A stretch of DNA of 64,000 nucleotides from Malania oleifera (lineage: Eukaryota > Streptophyta > Magnoliopsida > Santalales > Ximeniaceae): positions 7,471,764 to 7,535,763 of the forward strand of contig NC_080422.1 of the NCBI RefSeq assembly GCF_029873635.1, given 5' to 3'. The notes beneath the pieces are model-generated. The model was not told the origin of the DNA. It did not search any database and saw nothing but the letters and a program-made list of their open reading frames with translations. This document shows, in pieces, positions 1 to 12,015 of the stretch. The translations under genes and the position numbers were made by a program. The stretch's first letter is position 1. Every line of letters starts with the position of its first letter.

Positions 1-1210
1 TTGCTAGATAAAGGCTTTATCAAGCCCAGAGTGTCACCCTGGAGAGCAACAGTTTTATTTGTGAAAAAAAAAAGATGGGACCATAAGGATGTGTATAGAT
101 TACAGGGAGATAAATAAACTGACAATTAAGAATAAATACCCTCTTCCTAGGATCGACGACTTATTTGACCAGCTCCAGGGGACCCAGGTCTAATCTAAAA
201 TCGACCTGCGGTCAGGTTATCATTAGGTGAGAGGGAGGGCAGAAGACGTCTCAAAAATGGCATTTTGAACGAGATATGGGCATTACGAGTTCTTAGTAAT
301 GCCATTTGGGTTGACTAACGCACTAGCGATATTCATGGATTTAATGAACCAAGTGTTCCATCAGTATTTGGATCAGTTTGTAGTAGTATTTATTGATGAT
401 ATATTGGTCAACTCGAGGACTTTTGAGGAGTACGAGCATCATTTGAGGCTAGTATTGCAAACATTGAGAGAGAGAAAGTTATATGTAAAGTTTAAGAAAT
501 GGGAATTCTGGCTGAGGCAGGTTTCTTTTCTCGGCCATGTGATCTCTAAGGCAGGTGTACCTGTTTACCCAAGTAAGATAAAGGCAGTGATAAATTGGGT
601 AAGGCATGGAAATGTTCAAGAGGTTAGGAGTTTTCTGGGTTTAGTAGGTTATTATCAACACTTTAGGGACGGTTTCTCTAGTTTATCCGGTTCGTTGATG
701 CGACTTACGAGGAAAAATGTGAGATTTGAATGGACGGATGACTGTGAGTAGAGCTTTCAGGAATTGAAATAGAGGTTGGTTACTGCCCCAGTGTTGGTTA
801 TCCCATGAGGGGAGGACAAGTTTGTGATATACAATGATGCGTCCCTAAAGGGACTTGGGTGCATATTGATGCAACACGGTAGGGTCATTGCATATGCTTC
901 TTAACAACTTAAAGAATATGAAAAGAATTATCCTGTGTATGATTTGGAGTTAGCTGTAGTGGTGTACGCTCTTGAGATTTGGAGGCATTATCCGTATGGT
1001 GGAAAGTGCGAAATCTTCACGGATCACAAAAGTTTGAAGTATTTCTTTACCCAGAAAGAACTGAACATGAGGCAAAGAAGGTGGCTAGAACTTATTAAAT
1101 ACTATGATTGCACTATTAGTTACCACCCAAGGAAAGCGAATGTGGTAGTAGATGCTCTGAGCAGGAAATCAGTGGAACCAATACTAGCAGTCATAGAGAT
1201 TTAGCACCCG
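1..1210 (+). mobile_element. RT and RNase H part of the left gypsy element
   Basis: Reverse transcriptase homology begins at base 1 (LLDKGFI, VSPW). The catalytic FIDD motif is near 389-400 and the thumb motif FLGHVIS near 530. RNase H follows at about 930-1200, with [15 protein letters not shown] and the closing DALSRK. The part is degraded and is recorded as a fossil domain block, not as a gene. Confidence 0.85.
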
Positions 1211-1213
1211 ATC

Positions 1214-2304
1214 ATGATGGATTTGAAGAGACTTAGCATAGAATTAGTAGAAGATAATCCTCAGACATTTTTTGCCAGCCTGGTGGTACAACCTACACTA
1301 TATGAGAAAATTAAGGCAGCTCAGGGTGATGACATAGAATTGGCAGAGGTAATGGCTAGAGTGCGGGATGGTCAGGGAGAGGAGTTCAGTATCTCTGATA
1401 ACGGAGCTTTGAGATTTGGCACCAAATTGTGTGTATCGGAAGATGAAGATATTAGAAGAACGATTTTGGAGGAAGCTCATAGATCACTATACACAGTCCA
1501 TCTTGGTAGTACTAAAATGTATAGGGATATGCGAGAGTATTTCTGGTGGAGTAGAATGAAAAGGGAAATAACTGAACTTGTACAGCAATGTTTGATGTGC
1601 TAGTAGGTTAAGGCTAAGCACGAGAGACCAGCAGGACAGTTGCAGCCACTGTTCATCCTAGAGTGGAAATGGGATCACGTCTCTATAGATTTCATTACTG
1701 GGTTACCACCAGTGCGACAGGGGTTGAATTTAATTTGGGTGACTGTTGATCGTCTGACGAAGACTGCACATTTCATCCTGATTAAAGTCGGCTATTCCAT
1801 GGATAGACTGGCAAAAATACATGTACATGAGATAGTTCGCGTCCATGGTGTACCAGTATCTAGTCTCAGACTGGGATCCTCGGTTTACTTCACGATTCTG
1901 GAAAAGTTTTCAAGAGGCTATGGGTACGCAGTTAGCATTCAGCACCCCTTTCTATCCCCAGACATATGGTCAGACTAAGAGGATGATCCAGACATTAGAA
2001 GATATGCTTCATGTATGCGTGCTAGATTTTGGGGGTAGCTGGACTCAGTTTATGCCATTGGTTGAATTTGCTTACAATAAAAGCTATCAGGCTAATATCG
2101 GTATGGAACCATACGAGGCATTATATGGTAGGAGATATTGTTCTCCTATCTTCTGGGATGAAGTAGGTGAGAGGCGAGTTTTGGGTCCAGAGATTATTCA
2201 GCAAGCATATGAAAAGGTCCGACTAGTTAAAGAAAGAATCAGTTTCGCACAGTTTTGATAGAAAGGCTACGCAGACACTTGCCTTCAGGAGTTAGAATTT
2301 GACG
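1214..2304 (+). mobile_element. Integrase part of the left gypsy element
   Basis: The N-terminal zinc-binding HHCC region ends near 1600 (LVQQCLMC). The DDE core begins near 1665 (WDHVSIDFITGLP) and includes [23 protein letters not shown] and the TPFYPQT stretch, as is normal for plant chromovirus integrases. The homology stops at the solo LTR insertion; the target-site duplication TGGGA is at 2305-2309. Confidence 0.85.
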
Positions 2305-2309
2305 TGGGA

Positions 2310-3886
2310 TGTGACAACTTGCTAATATAAATAAAATCTTTTCCCCTATTTTAATATCAAACATTAACCTAAACAGCGAAAACCACATACATAAACATAA
2401 CCACATAAATTACAATACCAGAGTGTCAAAATATCCTATGTTTTATGCATATATCACTGACCTCCTCAAAACTATTCCTTACTGAAGCTAGGGAATAAAA
2501 AATACTACCCAAAAATACTACTCACCCTCAATAGGGCAGTATAACAGCCCCTCTACCTGCGAGCCTGCTCCGCTCGCCCAGATGGTACACTTGAAAATTA
2601 ATTCAACATTAGGATGAGACAACGCTCAATAAGACGAAACATGCTATTACTAGTGTGTGACAACTGAGTTACATTTCTGTTTAAATAATTTGATTTAAAA
2701 ATAATATCATGGACAAACGAAACTGTAAATGCTAGTATAAATAGCATATATTAAAACTATATAAACTTACTTTTTCATAATACTACTACTATTTTTGGAA
2801 ATCTACATATAATATCTGAGAAAATTTCCCTGGATGGTTGTATGTCATGATTTAACCCCTCATGACAGGGTTGTGCAGGCGAGACCTATCCTGGTAGGCT
2901 TACCAGGGTAAGTCAACTAAACTTCGACAGTATGATCGGTCCCCTCAATCCATATCTGATGGAGAGCCTGTCCCGATGTGGGCACGATCGACCTCATACC
3001 ACTTACTATCTGAGTAAAGTGGTTGCACTCTGAACTAAATATCTGTAGCTACGGTATCGTGCTCTGCTGTCTGATCCATCAGGGTCTGATACTATATAGG
3101 TAACTAATATCTGTAATATACTGTTTTTACTATGATCTCTAGAATAACCATAACCTCATAGAATTTATCTGAAATTCTAAACAAACTGATTGAAAATTTG
3201 ATTTCTGTATAACTGAGCTGCTGTTTGAATATCTATATATCGGGGCATTATGGTACTGATAAACATGTTATTCTGAGATTAATGAAAATAAATATTTTTG
3301 AGTATAATGTATACTGAAAAAATTCGTCATTCTATAACATGCAAATATCATGGTATTTCTGTTAATAACTATAAACATGGTATTCACAAATTCTATAAAT
3401 ATAGTACTGTTCTGTAATCAACTCAAGCCACACAAATAAATATTAATATTATCAGGTTCTGGAAACTATAAATATATATATATATATATATAATCTGAAT
3501 AATAATTTGATAAAAACATATAGTTCGTACTGAAATCGTAAAAGGGTTTCCTAGCATAACATATTTCCCTTACCTGATTACTGGAAAGCCCCTACTGAAT
3601 ATTAGTCTTACACCCGCATGGTTTCCCACTCAACACCCTGAAAACCATATATCCCAGAACAAAATATTACTATTTCTACGTCTACTGCATTTCCTATAAC
3701 TGCTAGAAAGCCAAATTTTAACAAAAAGGTCTTACCCTGAATTTAGGATGAAATCCAACTCCGTCCCACCGATGATCCGCTCCGACAAACTTAGGGAGAA
3801 CTTCCCCAGGAGTGTCATGGTGGCCTCAAATCCTTGATCTGGCGACTAACAGGGCCAAAATTGAAGATAGAGAGAGAAGGAGCCAT

Positions 3887-3943
<57 letters not shown>

Positions 3944-4271
3944 ATTTTCGCTGAAGATTCTATGATTAAACTCAATTTAGGGCTATTTATATTACGGGAT
4001 TCGTCAACGAGCCGCGTCACCTCATCGACGAGTCCTATAGAAAGTTCATCAATGAACCTGCACCCTCGTCGATGAATTTCAAACTTCCCAATAATCCTCT
4101 CTTGGTATCTTCTCGTCGACGATACAGGACCTCATCGACGAGGCCTAGAAAAATTTCTTGGGTTATTACATCCCAAAGTGTAACGTCGTCGACGAACTGC
4201 CTCCTTCTGTTATTGTTTCCATTTACCCTTTTCTTTATTATTTAAATACTATTATTCTTCGGGTCGTTACA
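2310..4271 (-). mobile_element. Solo LTR A, Tekay-type family, reversed
   Basis: A 1962 bp solo LTR with ends TGTGACAACTT and GGTCGTTACA in the given orientation, flanked by a perfect 5 bp target-site duplication TGGGA (2305-2309 and 4272-4276). Read on the minus strand it shows the same plan as the other long LTRs here: palindromic CGTCGACGA motifs (about 4005-4200), a TATA box (3984-3991), a GA/CT tract (3890-3938) and a GCACGATACCGT box (3051-3062). It carries no coding content. It splits the integrase region of the gypsy element that surrounds it. Confidence 0.9.
3890..3938. repeat. (GA)n microsatellite inside LTR A
   Basis: About 24 GA units. It occupies the polypurine/polypyrimidine position found just downstream of the TATA box in the related LTRs. 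The repetitive open frames across it are not genes. Confidence 0.9.
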
Positions 4272-4276
4272 TGGGA

Positions 4277-4955
4277 GATCAGGTATTCTTGAAGGTAGCT
4301 CCTCTGAGAGGGATTATGAGATTTGGAAAGAAAGGCAAGTTGAGCCCTAGGTATATTGGCCCTTTTGAGATGCTAGAAAGAATAGGGTCAGTTGCCTATA
4401 GGTTAGCTTTGCCGCCAGCGTTATCTCGAATACATGACGTGTTTCATGTTGCTATGTTAAGGAAATACGTCCCAGACCCGTCCCACATAATCAGCTATGC
4501 AGAAATAGAGCTTAAGGATTCATTAGATTATGAAGAAGTACCAGTATAGATCCTGGACCAAAAGACACAAACATTGCGCACCAAAGAAATTCAGCTAATA
4601 AAAGTGTTGTAGAGGAATCATGCTTTAGAGGAAGCTTTTTGGGAGCTCGAGGAGCAGATAAGAAAGAAATACCTGCAGTTGTTCCAAGAGGTTTAGTAGT
4701 ACACAGGTAAAGTATAAGTAGTTAGGTAATGTTTCTTTTGCAGATACATGTATTAATTTAATTAATAGGTAGTCTTTTAGTTTTCTATATGTAATCTCCC
4801 AGAACTTAGACTGTTACCACGGTATTCCTCCACCATAAGTGAGAGTAAGTAATAAAATAAGTAGACCATTTGCCTATATGGGATGATAGATTGTATGGAT
4901 GGTGTTCAACACAAATGGTAAATTTCGAGGACGAAATTTTATAAGGAGGGGAGAA
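4277..4955 (+). mobile_element. Integrase tail, chromodomain-like segment and polypurine tract
   Basis: After the solo LTR the element continues with the integrase C-terminal GPF/Y-like module (KLSPRYIGPFEML, YRLALP, HDVFHVAMLRKY) and a chromodomain-like stretch near 4540-4695 (LWRNH, WELE). Untranslated sequence runs to the polypurine tract GGAGGGGAGAA, which ends at 4955 directly before the 3' LTR. This is the standard chromovirus 3' arrangement. Confidence 0.85.
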
Positions 4956-5180
4956 TGTAATAACCCAAGAAATTAATTAGGGCTTCGTCAACGAACACAA
5001 GGGTTTCATTGACAAAGGTTCATGAGGGTCTCATTGACGAAGACATGTCTCGTCAACGAAAAGATACCGAGAGAAGGTTTGTGGCAGTTTGAAACTCATC
5101 AACGAGGGGTGTAGGTTCGTTGACGAACTTTCTACAGGACTCGTCGATGAGATGACATGTCTCATCGACGAATCCTGGGC

Positions 5181-5189
5181 TATAAATAG
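5181..5189 (+). promoter_or_regulatory. TATA box of LTR B
   Basis: TATAAATAG lies between the CGTCAACGA array and the CT-rich tract, which is the expected Pol II core promoter place in U3. Equivalent TATA boxes occur in LTR A (3984-3991, minus), C (10020-10027, minus), D (12332-12339) and F (21458-21465). Confidence 0.6.
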
Positions 5190-5859
5190 CTAAAACCCAA
5201 ATTTTTGATTGAAATTCAGCACAAAAATATCTCCCTCTCTCTCTAAAACGTTCCCTTCCCCTTCTCTCTTTGATCCCGGCTCCGTTTCTCATCGGATCGA
5301 AGATTTGAGGCCACCACGACACTCCTGGTGAAGTTCTCCGCAACTCTGCTGGAGCTAATAGTTGGTGGAAGTGATTTGAATTTCATCCCAATCTCAGGGT
5401 AAGATATTTTATCTAGTATTAACCTTTTCCACAGTTATAAGAAATGTAGTATGCAAAAAAATACTGATGTTTGGTTCTAGGGGATTTTGTTTTCTGGGTA
5501 TTGAGCGGGGAATCCTACGAGTATAAAGCCAGGATACAATAGGGACTTTTTAGAATTTAGGTAAGGGAAATATGCTATGCTAGAATTTTTAATATGTATA
5601 ATAGAAGATTATGAATGTATATTTACGAGCATGTGGATCAGACTATTTTTCTAGAATATCATGATTATTATTTTTTACAGTGAAATTATAGAAATAGATC
5701 ATGAGATTTCACTTATATAGTTGTGTGGCCTGAGTTTATTATAGTTTACCATGATTGATTATGCAACTTTACAGATATTCAGTTATACAGACTATTAGCA
5801 GAAAATGAGACTTAGAGTATTTCTCAAAATAACATGATTTCTAAACCATAACACTCAGA

Positions 5860-6040
5860 CAGACATTACAGATATTACAGATAGATATTATAGATAGTAT
5901 GGATATTACAGACAGAAATTATTGATATTACAGATAGACATTATAGATTACAGATATTACAGATAGACATTATAGATATTATAGACAGAAATTACAGATA
6001 TTACAGACAGGCATTACAGAGATTTCAGATTTATAGTGTT
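5860..6040 (+). repeat. Minisatellite in LTR B
   Basis: Short tandem units of the type ACAGATATTACAGATAGACATT, degenerate, about 15-25 bp each. It sits just upstream of the conserved GCACGGTACCGT box, as do unrelated minisatellites in LTRs C, D and F. Confidence 0.7.
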
Positions 6041-7091
6041 ATGGTTGTTTTTGAAATCATGTTAAAAGCAGCAAGATAAATATATATATACAGTATTACA
6101 CGATATCAGATCCCTGTAGAAATTACAGACAGATATATACAGCAAAGCACGGTACCGTTGTTATTACAGAATAGAATGCAACCACATAACTCAAATAGTA
6201 TGTGGATTTCGTTTAACTGTGTCAGGAGAGATTGCAGTCTCCCCAATGAGCTGGGTTGAGGTGGCCGGTTAGACGATGATAGATAGGGAGATTGCCCAGA
6301 GAGATTGCAGTGGGCTAGATTATCGAATGATAGAGATAGTTTGACTTGCCTGGTAGGCCAACTAGAGTAAGTCCAGCCTACGGGCCGCACAACCCTATCA
6401 TGAAGGGTTATATCATGATATAAAGAATCCCAGGGTATAGCAAAAGTTCCTATGTACAGATATATGATACAACAATAGTTTATATTATCTTATTAGCAGT
6501 ATGTACCGATAGCAAACTCATAAATACAGTTGTACTTTAAATTACATTACATATATATTCTGTACAGTTTATCAACTTTCTCAGATTACAATATCAGTAT
6601 TAATTCAGTATTTTAAATGTGTAACTCAGCCGCCACACACTAGTAATAGCATATTTCCTCTTAATGAACGTTTTCTCATCTCAGTGACTTACTATTTTTC
6701 AGAAGATCCGGCTAGGCGAGCAGATGAGGCTCGCGGGTAAAGGTTGTCTTGTGCTGCCCTTATTGGAAGGGTATGTGTATTTTTGGTGCCAATGATTTGG
6801 GATAGATCTCTGGGTTTTGATATTGTCACTGGGTATTTTTGTGTTGTAAATATATTTCAGAATATTATAGCTTTCTGATATTGTATATATGACAGTTTAC
6901 AGTTTCTTGCTACCGCTGCTTAGGTGTGTATGACAAACAGGATTTCCCCAATGCTCTTTTGAGCCTGAGGTATTTTCAGTAGTATTTCACAAAGATGATA
7001 TTTATGATATATAGGAAAAAAAATGTTAAATAAATAGCAGGTCGTTACAACAACTGTCATAACTGCTTTTAACATACCCAATCCTCAACAT

Positions 7092-8142
7092 TTAAGAATT
7101 AAACCTTTTATACCATTGCCTAGGGGATTGCTTTAAACCATAAAGAGACCTATTCAACTTACATACCAGGTGCTCTTTACCTTGTTCCACAAACCCCTCC
7201 GGTCGCTCCATAAAGTTATCTTCCTCCAACTCGCCAAGAAGGAAAGTTTTCTTTACATCCATTTGTTCTAGATCTAAATCATGCATGGCAACCAATGCTA
7301 ACAAAGATCTAATAGAAGCATGCTTAACAAGAGGAGAAAATATTTCATTATAATTTATACCTTCTTCCTGTTTATATCCTTTTATTACTAGCCTGGTCTT
7401 ATATTTTATCCCTTCTAATTCTGAAGTAGGTTCTTTCTCTTTGAAAACCCACTTACAACCAATTAGCTTCCTATCCTTGGGTTTGTAAACCAACACCCAA
7501 GTGACATTCTTATGAAGAGACTCCATCTCCTCAACCATGGCTGCAAGCCAACTATCTCGTTCAGAACTCTGAATTGCTTCTTGAAAATCAGAAGGATCTC
7601 CACTGCTAGTAATCATAGAAAATGCAACTAAGTCCTCAAACCCATACCTGACCGAAGGCTTAACATTCCTCCTTTCTCTGCAGGTGGCCAGCCCTGTAGG
7701 GTCATGTCTATCACCTGTCTGAGGAATTTCCTGAGGAACTGTAGCTTGTCTCACTGTATCTTGTGCAACAGGATCAACAACAATAGTCTGAGTATTACCC
7801 ATACTTGAATTTTGAATACTGTCCAGCTCCACCTGAATATATACTATTGTTGAATCAGACTCCACCTTCTTATCAACATTCTCCTTCAACATGACTTCCT
7901 CATCGAAGACTACATCCCTGCTAATGACCACCTTCCGTGCTATAGGGTCCCACAACCGATATCCCTTCACTCCTTCTTGGAAACCAAGAAATACGCATGG
8001 TTTGGACTTTAAGTCCAACTTTGATCTTTCTTGTTCCTACACATGCACATATGATGGTGAGACTGTACCTGTACTAGACCCCATACATCTGAATGAATGT
8101 ACTCCAGAACCTCCTTGTTCGTATGCTTTCCTATTTTGAAAC
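7092..8142 (-). mobile_element. Integrase C-terminal and RT part of the copia element
   Basis: Copia-type wording is clear: KPCVFLGF and GYRLWDP (end of integrase), a linker with charged low-complexity sequence, then the RT start (WVFKEK, RLVIKGY, QMDVKKTFL, SLYGLKQSPRQWYKRF). Codon use and motifs match the Tork/Tnt1 group. The TSD copy GAAAC of the neighbouring insertion is at 8138-8142. The block is degraded and incomplete. Confidence 0.85.
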
Positions 8143-10280
8143 TGTAATGACCAGCCTATTTTGCTATTATATTATATTTTTTTCCATAATAATAATAATA
8201 ATAATAACTCTAACATGCCGCTCAACTGTCAAAATCATAATCAACCTAGACCCATGGGTCCGAGGGATATACCTATCATACAATCCTGATACCTAAGCAG
8301 TGGAACACATAAAATTATATATATGCCATAAAACACCAGAAACCATACCAAAGTACTACTAAATATGTCATATACGTACATATATATATATATATAAATA
8401 CAGTTATCCATAAAAAGTCCCAAAATTATCTCTAAGGTCTCACTCCAAAACCTATTTGACCCTGGTTCAACCTCTTGCCCTTCTAACAAGGTAGCCTAAC
8501 CAGTCTCTACTGCCGCGGAACTCTATCCGCCCCTCTATCTAGATTTCCTAAAATATTTATAATGCTAAGGTGAGACACTCTCAGTAAGGGAAATAAACTA
8601 ACATCAGTGTGTGGCAACATGAGTATTCTTGTGTGATAAATATAAACAATACATATATCATAACTGGTAAAACTGTCTGTAATATCTAAATAAAACGTAA
8701 CTTGTCTTAACATAATATATCGTACTATATTTCTGTAACATGTAAATCATCTTATATAGCTGTACAATACATGAATTAGTACCTAAGATGGATAACTATC
8801 TGATGTCATGTATTACCCCCACATGATTAGGTTGTGCGGCCCGAAGGCGGGACCTAACAATGACTAACCGGTTACGCTAGATCAAACATAAGTCTGTAAG
8901 TACAATGGGCCTGCCTCACCTGGTCTAAACTGCCAGGGGAGCGCCTGCACTATCATGAAGCCACATTGACTGCCATCTCCCACACTCTACATAAGATGTG
9001 TGGTAGCACTAACATGAACTTGTACTTAAACTTGAACTTGTAGCTACGGTACTGTGCTCGTGAAATCTAAACTAAACCATCCGGGTTCTGATAACATATA
9101 ATACGCTTCAAATACTATTACATGGCTATTTAATATTCATAATAATACCTTACATGATAATATTTTCATGAATTTAACACATCATACACGATTACAGCAT
9201 TTACGCCAACATAATTCACGGCATCTGCACCGGCATATCATAACATGTAAATCACAGTATCTGTGTCGGCATATCATAACGTACTGAACATGAAATTCTT
9301 GTACTATTTAACATAATATTCATAAAATCGTAGTTTTTGTACTGTTTTCATGGTTTTCTTGAAAACTGAGTAAAACATGCTTATTCTGGAAAAATCATAA
9401 TATTCTATTATAACATAATTTCATGGAAATTTTACTCATGCCACACAAATATGAATAATACTTTTAAACATAAAACCTGATCTGAAATCATATTTTTTGA
9501 TAATTAACATTTAATCCATTTTCTTGTTCAACAGCAATATTCTCAAACACTATGCTAATGCATACATAATTTCTGAAAATAAATGTTGTAATATGGTAAA
9601 AAATTTCATGAAAAATACTGATTTAGTTTATCCCCTTACTTGACTTATTGTGAAGTCCACAAAATACTCCAAATCTACACCTGAGTGTTCCCCAGCTCAA
9701 CACCCTAAAATTGTGTTTTCCCCAACCAAACTTCAGTATAATACTATCCAAAACATTTTCCTCAACCCAAAAACACCAAATAACCTATAAAGTCTAAAAT
9801 AACTAACTTATCCAGATTTTGGAATGGTGCCCAAGTTGGCCTAACCAACGAACTACTCTAGCAGAATTGAAGAGAATCTTCCCAAAAGTAGCGTGGCGGC
9901 TTCCGATCATCGAATCGACGAAGAACAGAGTCGGAATCGAAGAGAGAAGGTGAGAGAGAGAGAGAGAGAGAGAGAGAGGGTTTTGTGAAAATTTTAACGC
10001 TGAAAATCTGGAGTAGGTATATTTATAGAATTCAGACTCGTTGACGAGACGCATCACCTCGTCGATGAGACCATGAAGATAGTTCGTCAACGAATACTTA
10101 CTCCTCGTTGACGAGTTTTAGGCCCTGAAAACAGCCCTCACAGTAATTTCTCGTCGACGAGACACGCATTCTTGTCGACAAGCCCAAGAGGTCTGCACTT
10201 CGTCGACGAGACCCTGCAAAAAATCCCTTTTCTATCCTTTATTTTATTATTTAATTACTATAATTCTTCGGGTCTCTACA
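8143..10280 (-). mobile_element. Solo LTR C, Tekay-type family, reversed
   Basis: A 2138 bp solo LTR beginning TGTAATGACC and ending GGTCTCTACA, with perfect target-site duplications GAAAC (8138-8142 and 10281-10285). On the minus strand it carries CGTCGACGAG motifs (10025-10215), a TATA box (10020-10027), a GA tract (9955-9977), a minisatellite with CGGCATATCATAAC units (9190-9290) and a GCACAGTACCGT box (9046-9057). It has no coding content. Confidence 0.9.
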
Positions 10281-10285
10281 GAAAC

Positions 10286-10523
10286 TCACCCTGCATTGTT
10301 TACCAAACAAACAATATTTACAGAATTTAAGCTTATAACAAGAATTACCTCCCAGTAAGTTCCACCTATGCAACTCTTGTAAACCACGCTCACTCATGTG
10401 CCTCATATGTCACAAAGTAGTATCATCTGTATCTGTATCTGAAGAGGAACTAGCTGCAGCTCCATCTGTCATTGTGTTACATACCAGAGTGTACAAATTA
10501 TTCCTCAGATGACTCTTCATTAC
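10286..10523 (-). mobile_element. GAG-pre-integrase segment of the copia element
   Basis: A short copia block between two insertions. On the minus strand it encodes an HMRHMSERGL stretch followed by a CKYCLFGK motif, the H-H-C-C pattern of the GAG-pre-integrase domain. The Cassandra TSD copy ATTAC is at its right edge (10519-10523). Confidence 0.7.
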
Positions 10524-10840
10524 TATAACACCCCAACCTGGGTCTGCTAGGGAGCACTACATCCCTTCTCCTCCACCTGGACCAGACAACAGGGGGTGGG
10601 ACTTATCAGACTAATGACTGGCCCCATAAACCAACACGTGTTCTTTTCAGTGTGTTTAGTTTTCACTCACACACTTCCTGAGAAAACTTCCTAGGAGGTC
10701 ATCCATCCTAATATTGCTCCAAGCTAAGCACGCTTAACTATGGAGTTCTTATAGGAAAGTTCCCAAAAAGAAAGGTGCACCTTATTGATATGAGTAGTAA
10801 CATCTAGTCTTTTTAAGCCTTTCATCCATGGGGTATCACA
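10524..10840 (-). repeat. Cassandra LTR copy 1 with 5S-like domain
   Basis: 317 bp LTR. The 5S rRNA-like part (about 10693-10750, minus) matches the second half of plant 5S rRNA: AACTCC, TTAAGC, GCTTGG..GAG, then GGATG..TGACCTCC. The C-box region of the internal Pol III promoter is recognisable. Confidence 0.9.
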
Positions 10841-10946
10841 TTCTCCCCCAATAGAACACAATGTCCTTGTTGCAAACCCACATTTCCAAACCCAGGCACT
10901 GTGAATCTCATCACACTTCCGGTTGGGTCTTGGCTCTAATACCATT

Positions 10947-11263
10947 TGTAACGCTCCAACCTGGGTCTACCAGGGAGCACTGCATCTCTCCTCCTCCACC
11001 TAAACCAGACAATAGGGAGCAGGCCTTATCAGACTAATGACTGGCCCCACAAACCAACACGTGTCATTTTTAGTGTGTTTTGTCCTCACTCACACACTTC
11101 CTGAGAAAACTTCCCAAGAGGTCACCCATCCTAATATTGCTCCAAGCGAAGCACGCTTAACTATATAGTTCTTATGGGAAAGTTCTCGAAAAGAAAGGTG
11201 CACCTTGTTGATATAGGTAGTAACATCTAGTCTTTTAAAGCCTTTCATCCATGGGGTATCACA
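10947..11263 (-). repeat. Cassandra LTR copy 2 with 5S-like domain
   Basis: 317 bp LTR in the middle of the array. The 5S-like part is at about 11117-11173 on the minus strand and is slightly more degraded than in copy 3. Confidence 0.9.
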
Positions 11264-11372
11264 TTCTCCCCCACTTATAGAACACAACGTCCTTGTTGGA
11301 AACTCACATTTTCAAACTCAGGCATTGTGAATCTCATCACACTCCCGGCTGGGTTTTGGCTTTGATACCATT

Positions 11373-11689
11373 TGTAACGCCCTAACCTGGGTCTACCAGG
11401 GAGCACTGCATCTCTCCTCCTCCACCTGGACCAGACAATAGGGTGCGGGCCTTATCAGACTACTGACTAGCCCCACAAACCAACACATGTCCTTTTCAAT
11501 GTGTTTTGTCCTCACTCACACATTTCCTGAGAAAACTTTCCAGGAGGTCACCCATCCCAATATTGCTCCAAGCCAAGCACGCTTAATTATGGAGTTCTTA
11601 TGGGAAAGTTCCCGAAAAGAAAGGTGCACCTTGTTGATATGGGTAGTAACATCTAGTCTTTTTAAGCCTGTCATCCATGGGGTATCACA
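11373..11689 (-). repeat. Cassandra LTR copy 3 with 5S-like domain
   Basis: 317 bp LTR at the right end (the 5' LTR on the minus strand). The 5S-like part, about 11543-11599, keeps GGGTGACCTCCTGG. Confidence 0.9.
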
Positions 11690-12015
11690 ATTACTACCAG
11701 CGAACCTCTAGTCACTTTTAGCACACCATCCCTAGCTGAAAAAGAGAAACCATTACTGTCCAAAAAGCCCAAGGAAATCAGATTCTTTTTCAAACCTGAA
11801 ACATGCCTCACATCTCTGATGGTTCTAACCACACCATCAAACATCCTGATCCTGACCGTTCCAATACCAAGAATACTACAGGAAGTATCATTACCGATCA
11901 ACACCATCCCTCCAAAGATTGGTTCATTGGAGTCAAACCAGTCCCTGTATGGACACATATGATATAAGCACGCCGAATCCAAAGTCCATGTATTGGCTAA
12001 GTAACTGGAACCTGT
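11690..12015 (-). mobile_element. Protease segment of the copia element
   Basis: Minus-strand copia block between Cassandra and solo LTR D. It shows WTLDSACLYHMCP (the aspartic protease region, where the usual motif is DSGAS/DSACS), RDWFD, and the VRHVSGLKKNLISLG stretch typical of copia protease ends. Confidence 0.85.

Larger units (their letters stand above)
1..7049 (+). mobile_element. Tekay/Del-type Ty3-gypsy chromovirus, 3' portion, broken
   Basis: Right part of a gypsy element whose 5' LTR, gag and protease lie left of the window. The order reverse transcriptase, RNase H, integrase, chromodomain-like tail, polypurine tract, 3' LTR is visible on the plus strand, with a reversed solo LTR inserted at 2310-4271. 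The Tekay call rests on the RT wording ([15 protein letters not shown]), the chromodomain-like tail and the very long LTR of about 2.1 kb. The coding part is degraded, with roughly half a dozen breaks, so it is a fossil. Its right edge abuts the reversed copia element that starts at 7050, so it most likely inserted into that copia. Confidence 0.85.
4956..7049 (+). mobile_element. 3' LTR (B) of the left gypsy element
   Basis: A 2094 bp LTR starting TGTAATAACCC directly after the polypurine tract and ending GGTCGTTACA. The U3-like part has decayed CGTCAACGA motifs (4975-5175), a TATA box TATAAATAG (5181-5189) and a CT-rich stretch. Further in are a tandem TTACAGATA minisatellite (about 5860-6040) and the GCACGGTACCGT box (6147-6158). 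Reversed copia sequence follows at 7050. Confidence 0.9.
10524..11689 (-). mobile_element. Cassandra TRIM, tandem form with three LTRs
   Basis: A Cassandra terminal-repeat retrotransposon in miniature on the minus strand, made of LTR-internal-LTR-internal-LTR. Each LTR is 317 bp (10524-10840, 10947-11263, 11373-11689) and the two internal domains are 106 and 109 bp. Each internal part holds an initiator-Met-type primer binding site (ATGGTATTAGAGCC type) and a GGGGGAGAA polypurine tract. The 5 bp duplication ATTAC flanks the whole array (10519-10523 and 11690-11694), so it behaves as one insertion. Cassandra never codes for protein and depends on other elements. The 5S rRNA-like domain in each LTR identifies the family. 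Confidence 0.95.

Noticed and set aside
3812-4075. Open frames across the GA repeat
   Set aside because: They come from a dinucleotide repeat in an LTR, coding only Arg-Glu or Ser-Leu runs.
10524-11689. 5S rRNA genes
   Set aside because: Only the second half of 5S is present in each copy and it is embedded in 317 bp LTRs with primer sites, so it is Cassandra and not 5S rDNA.
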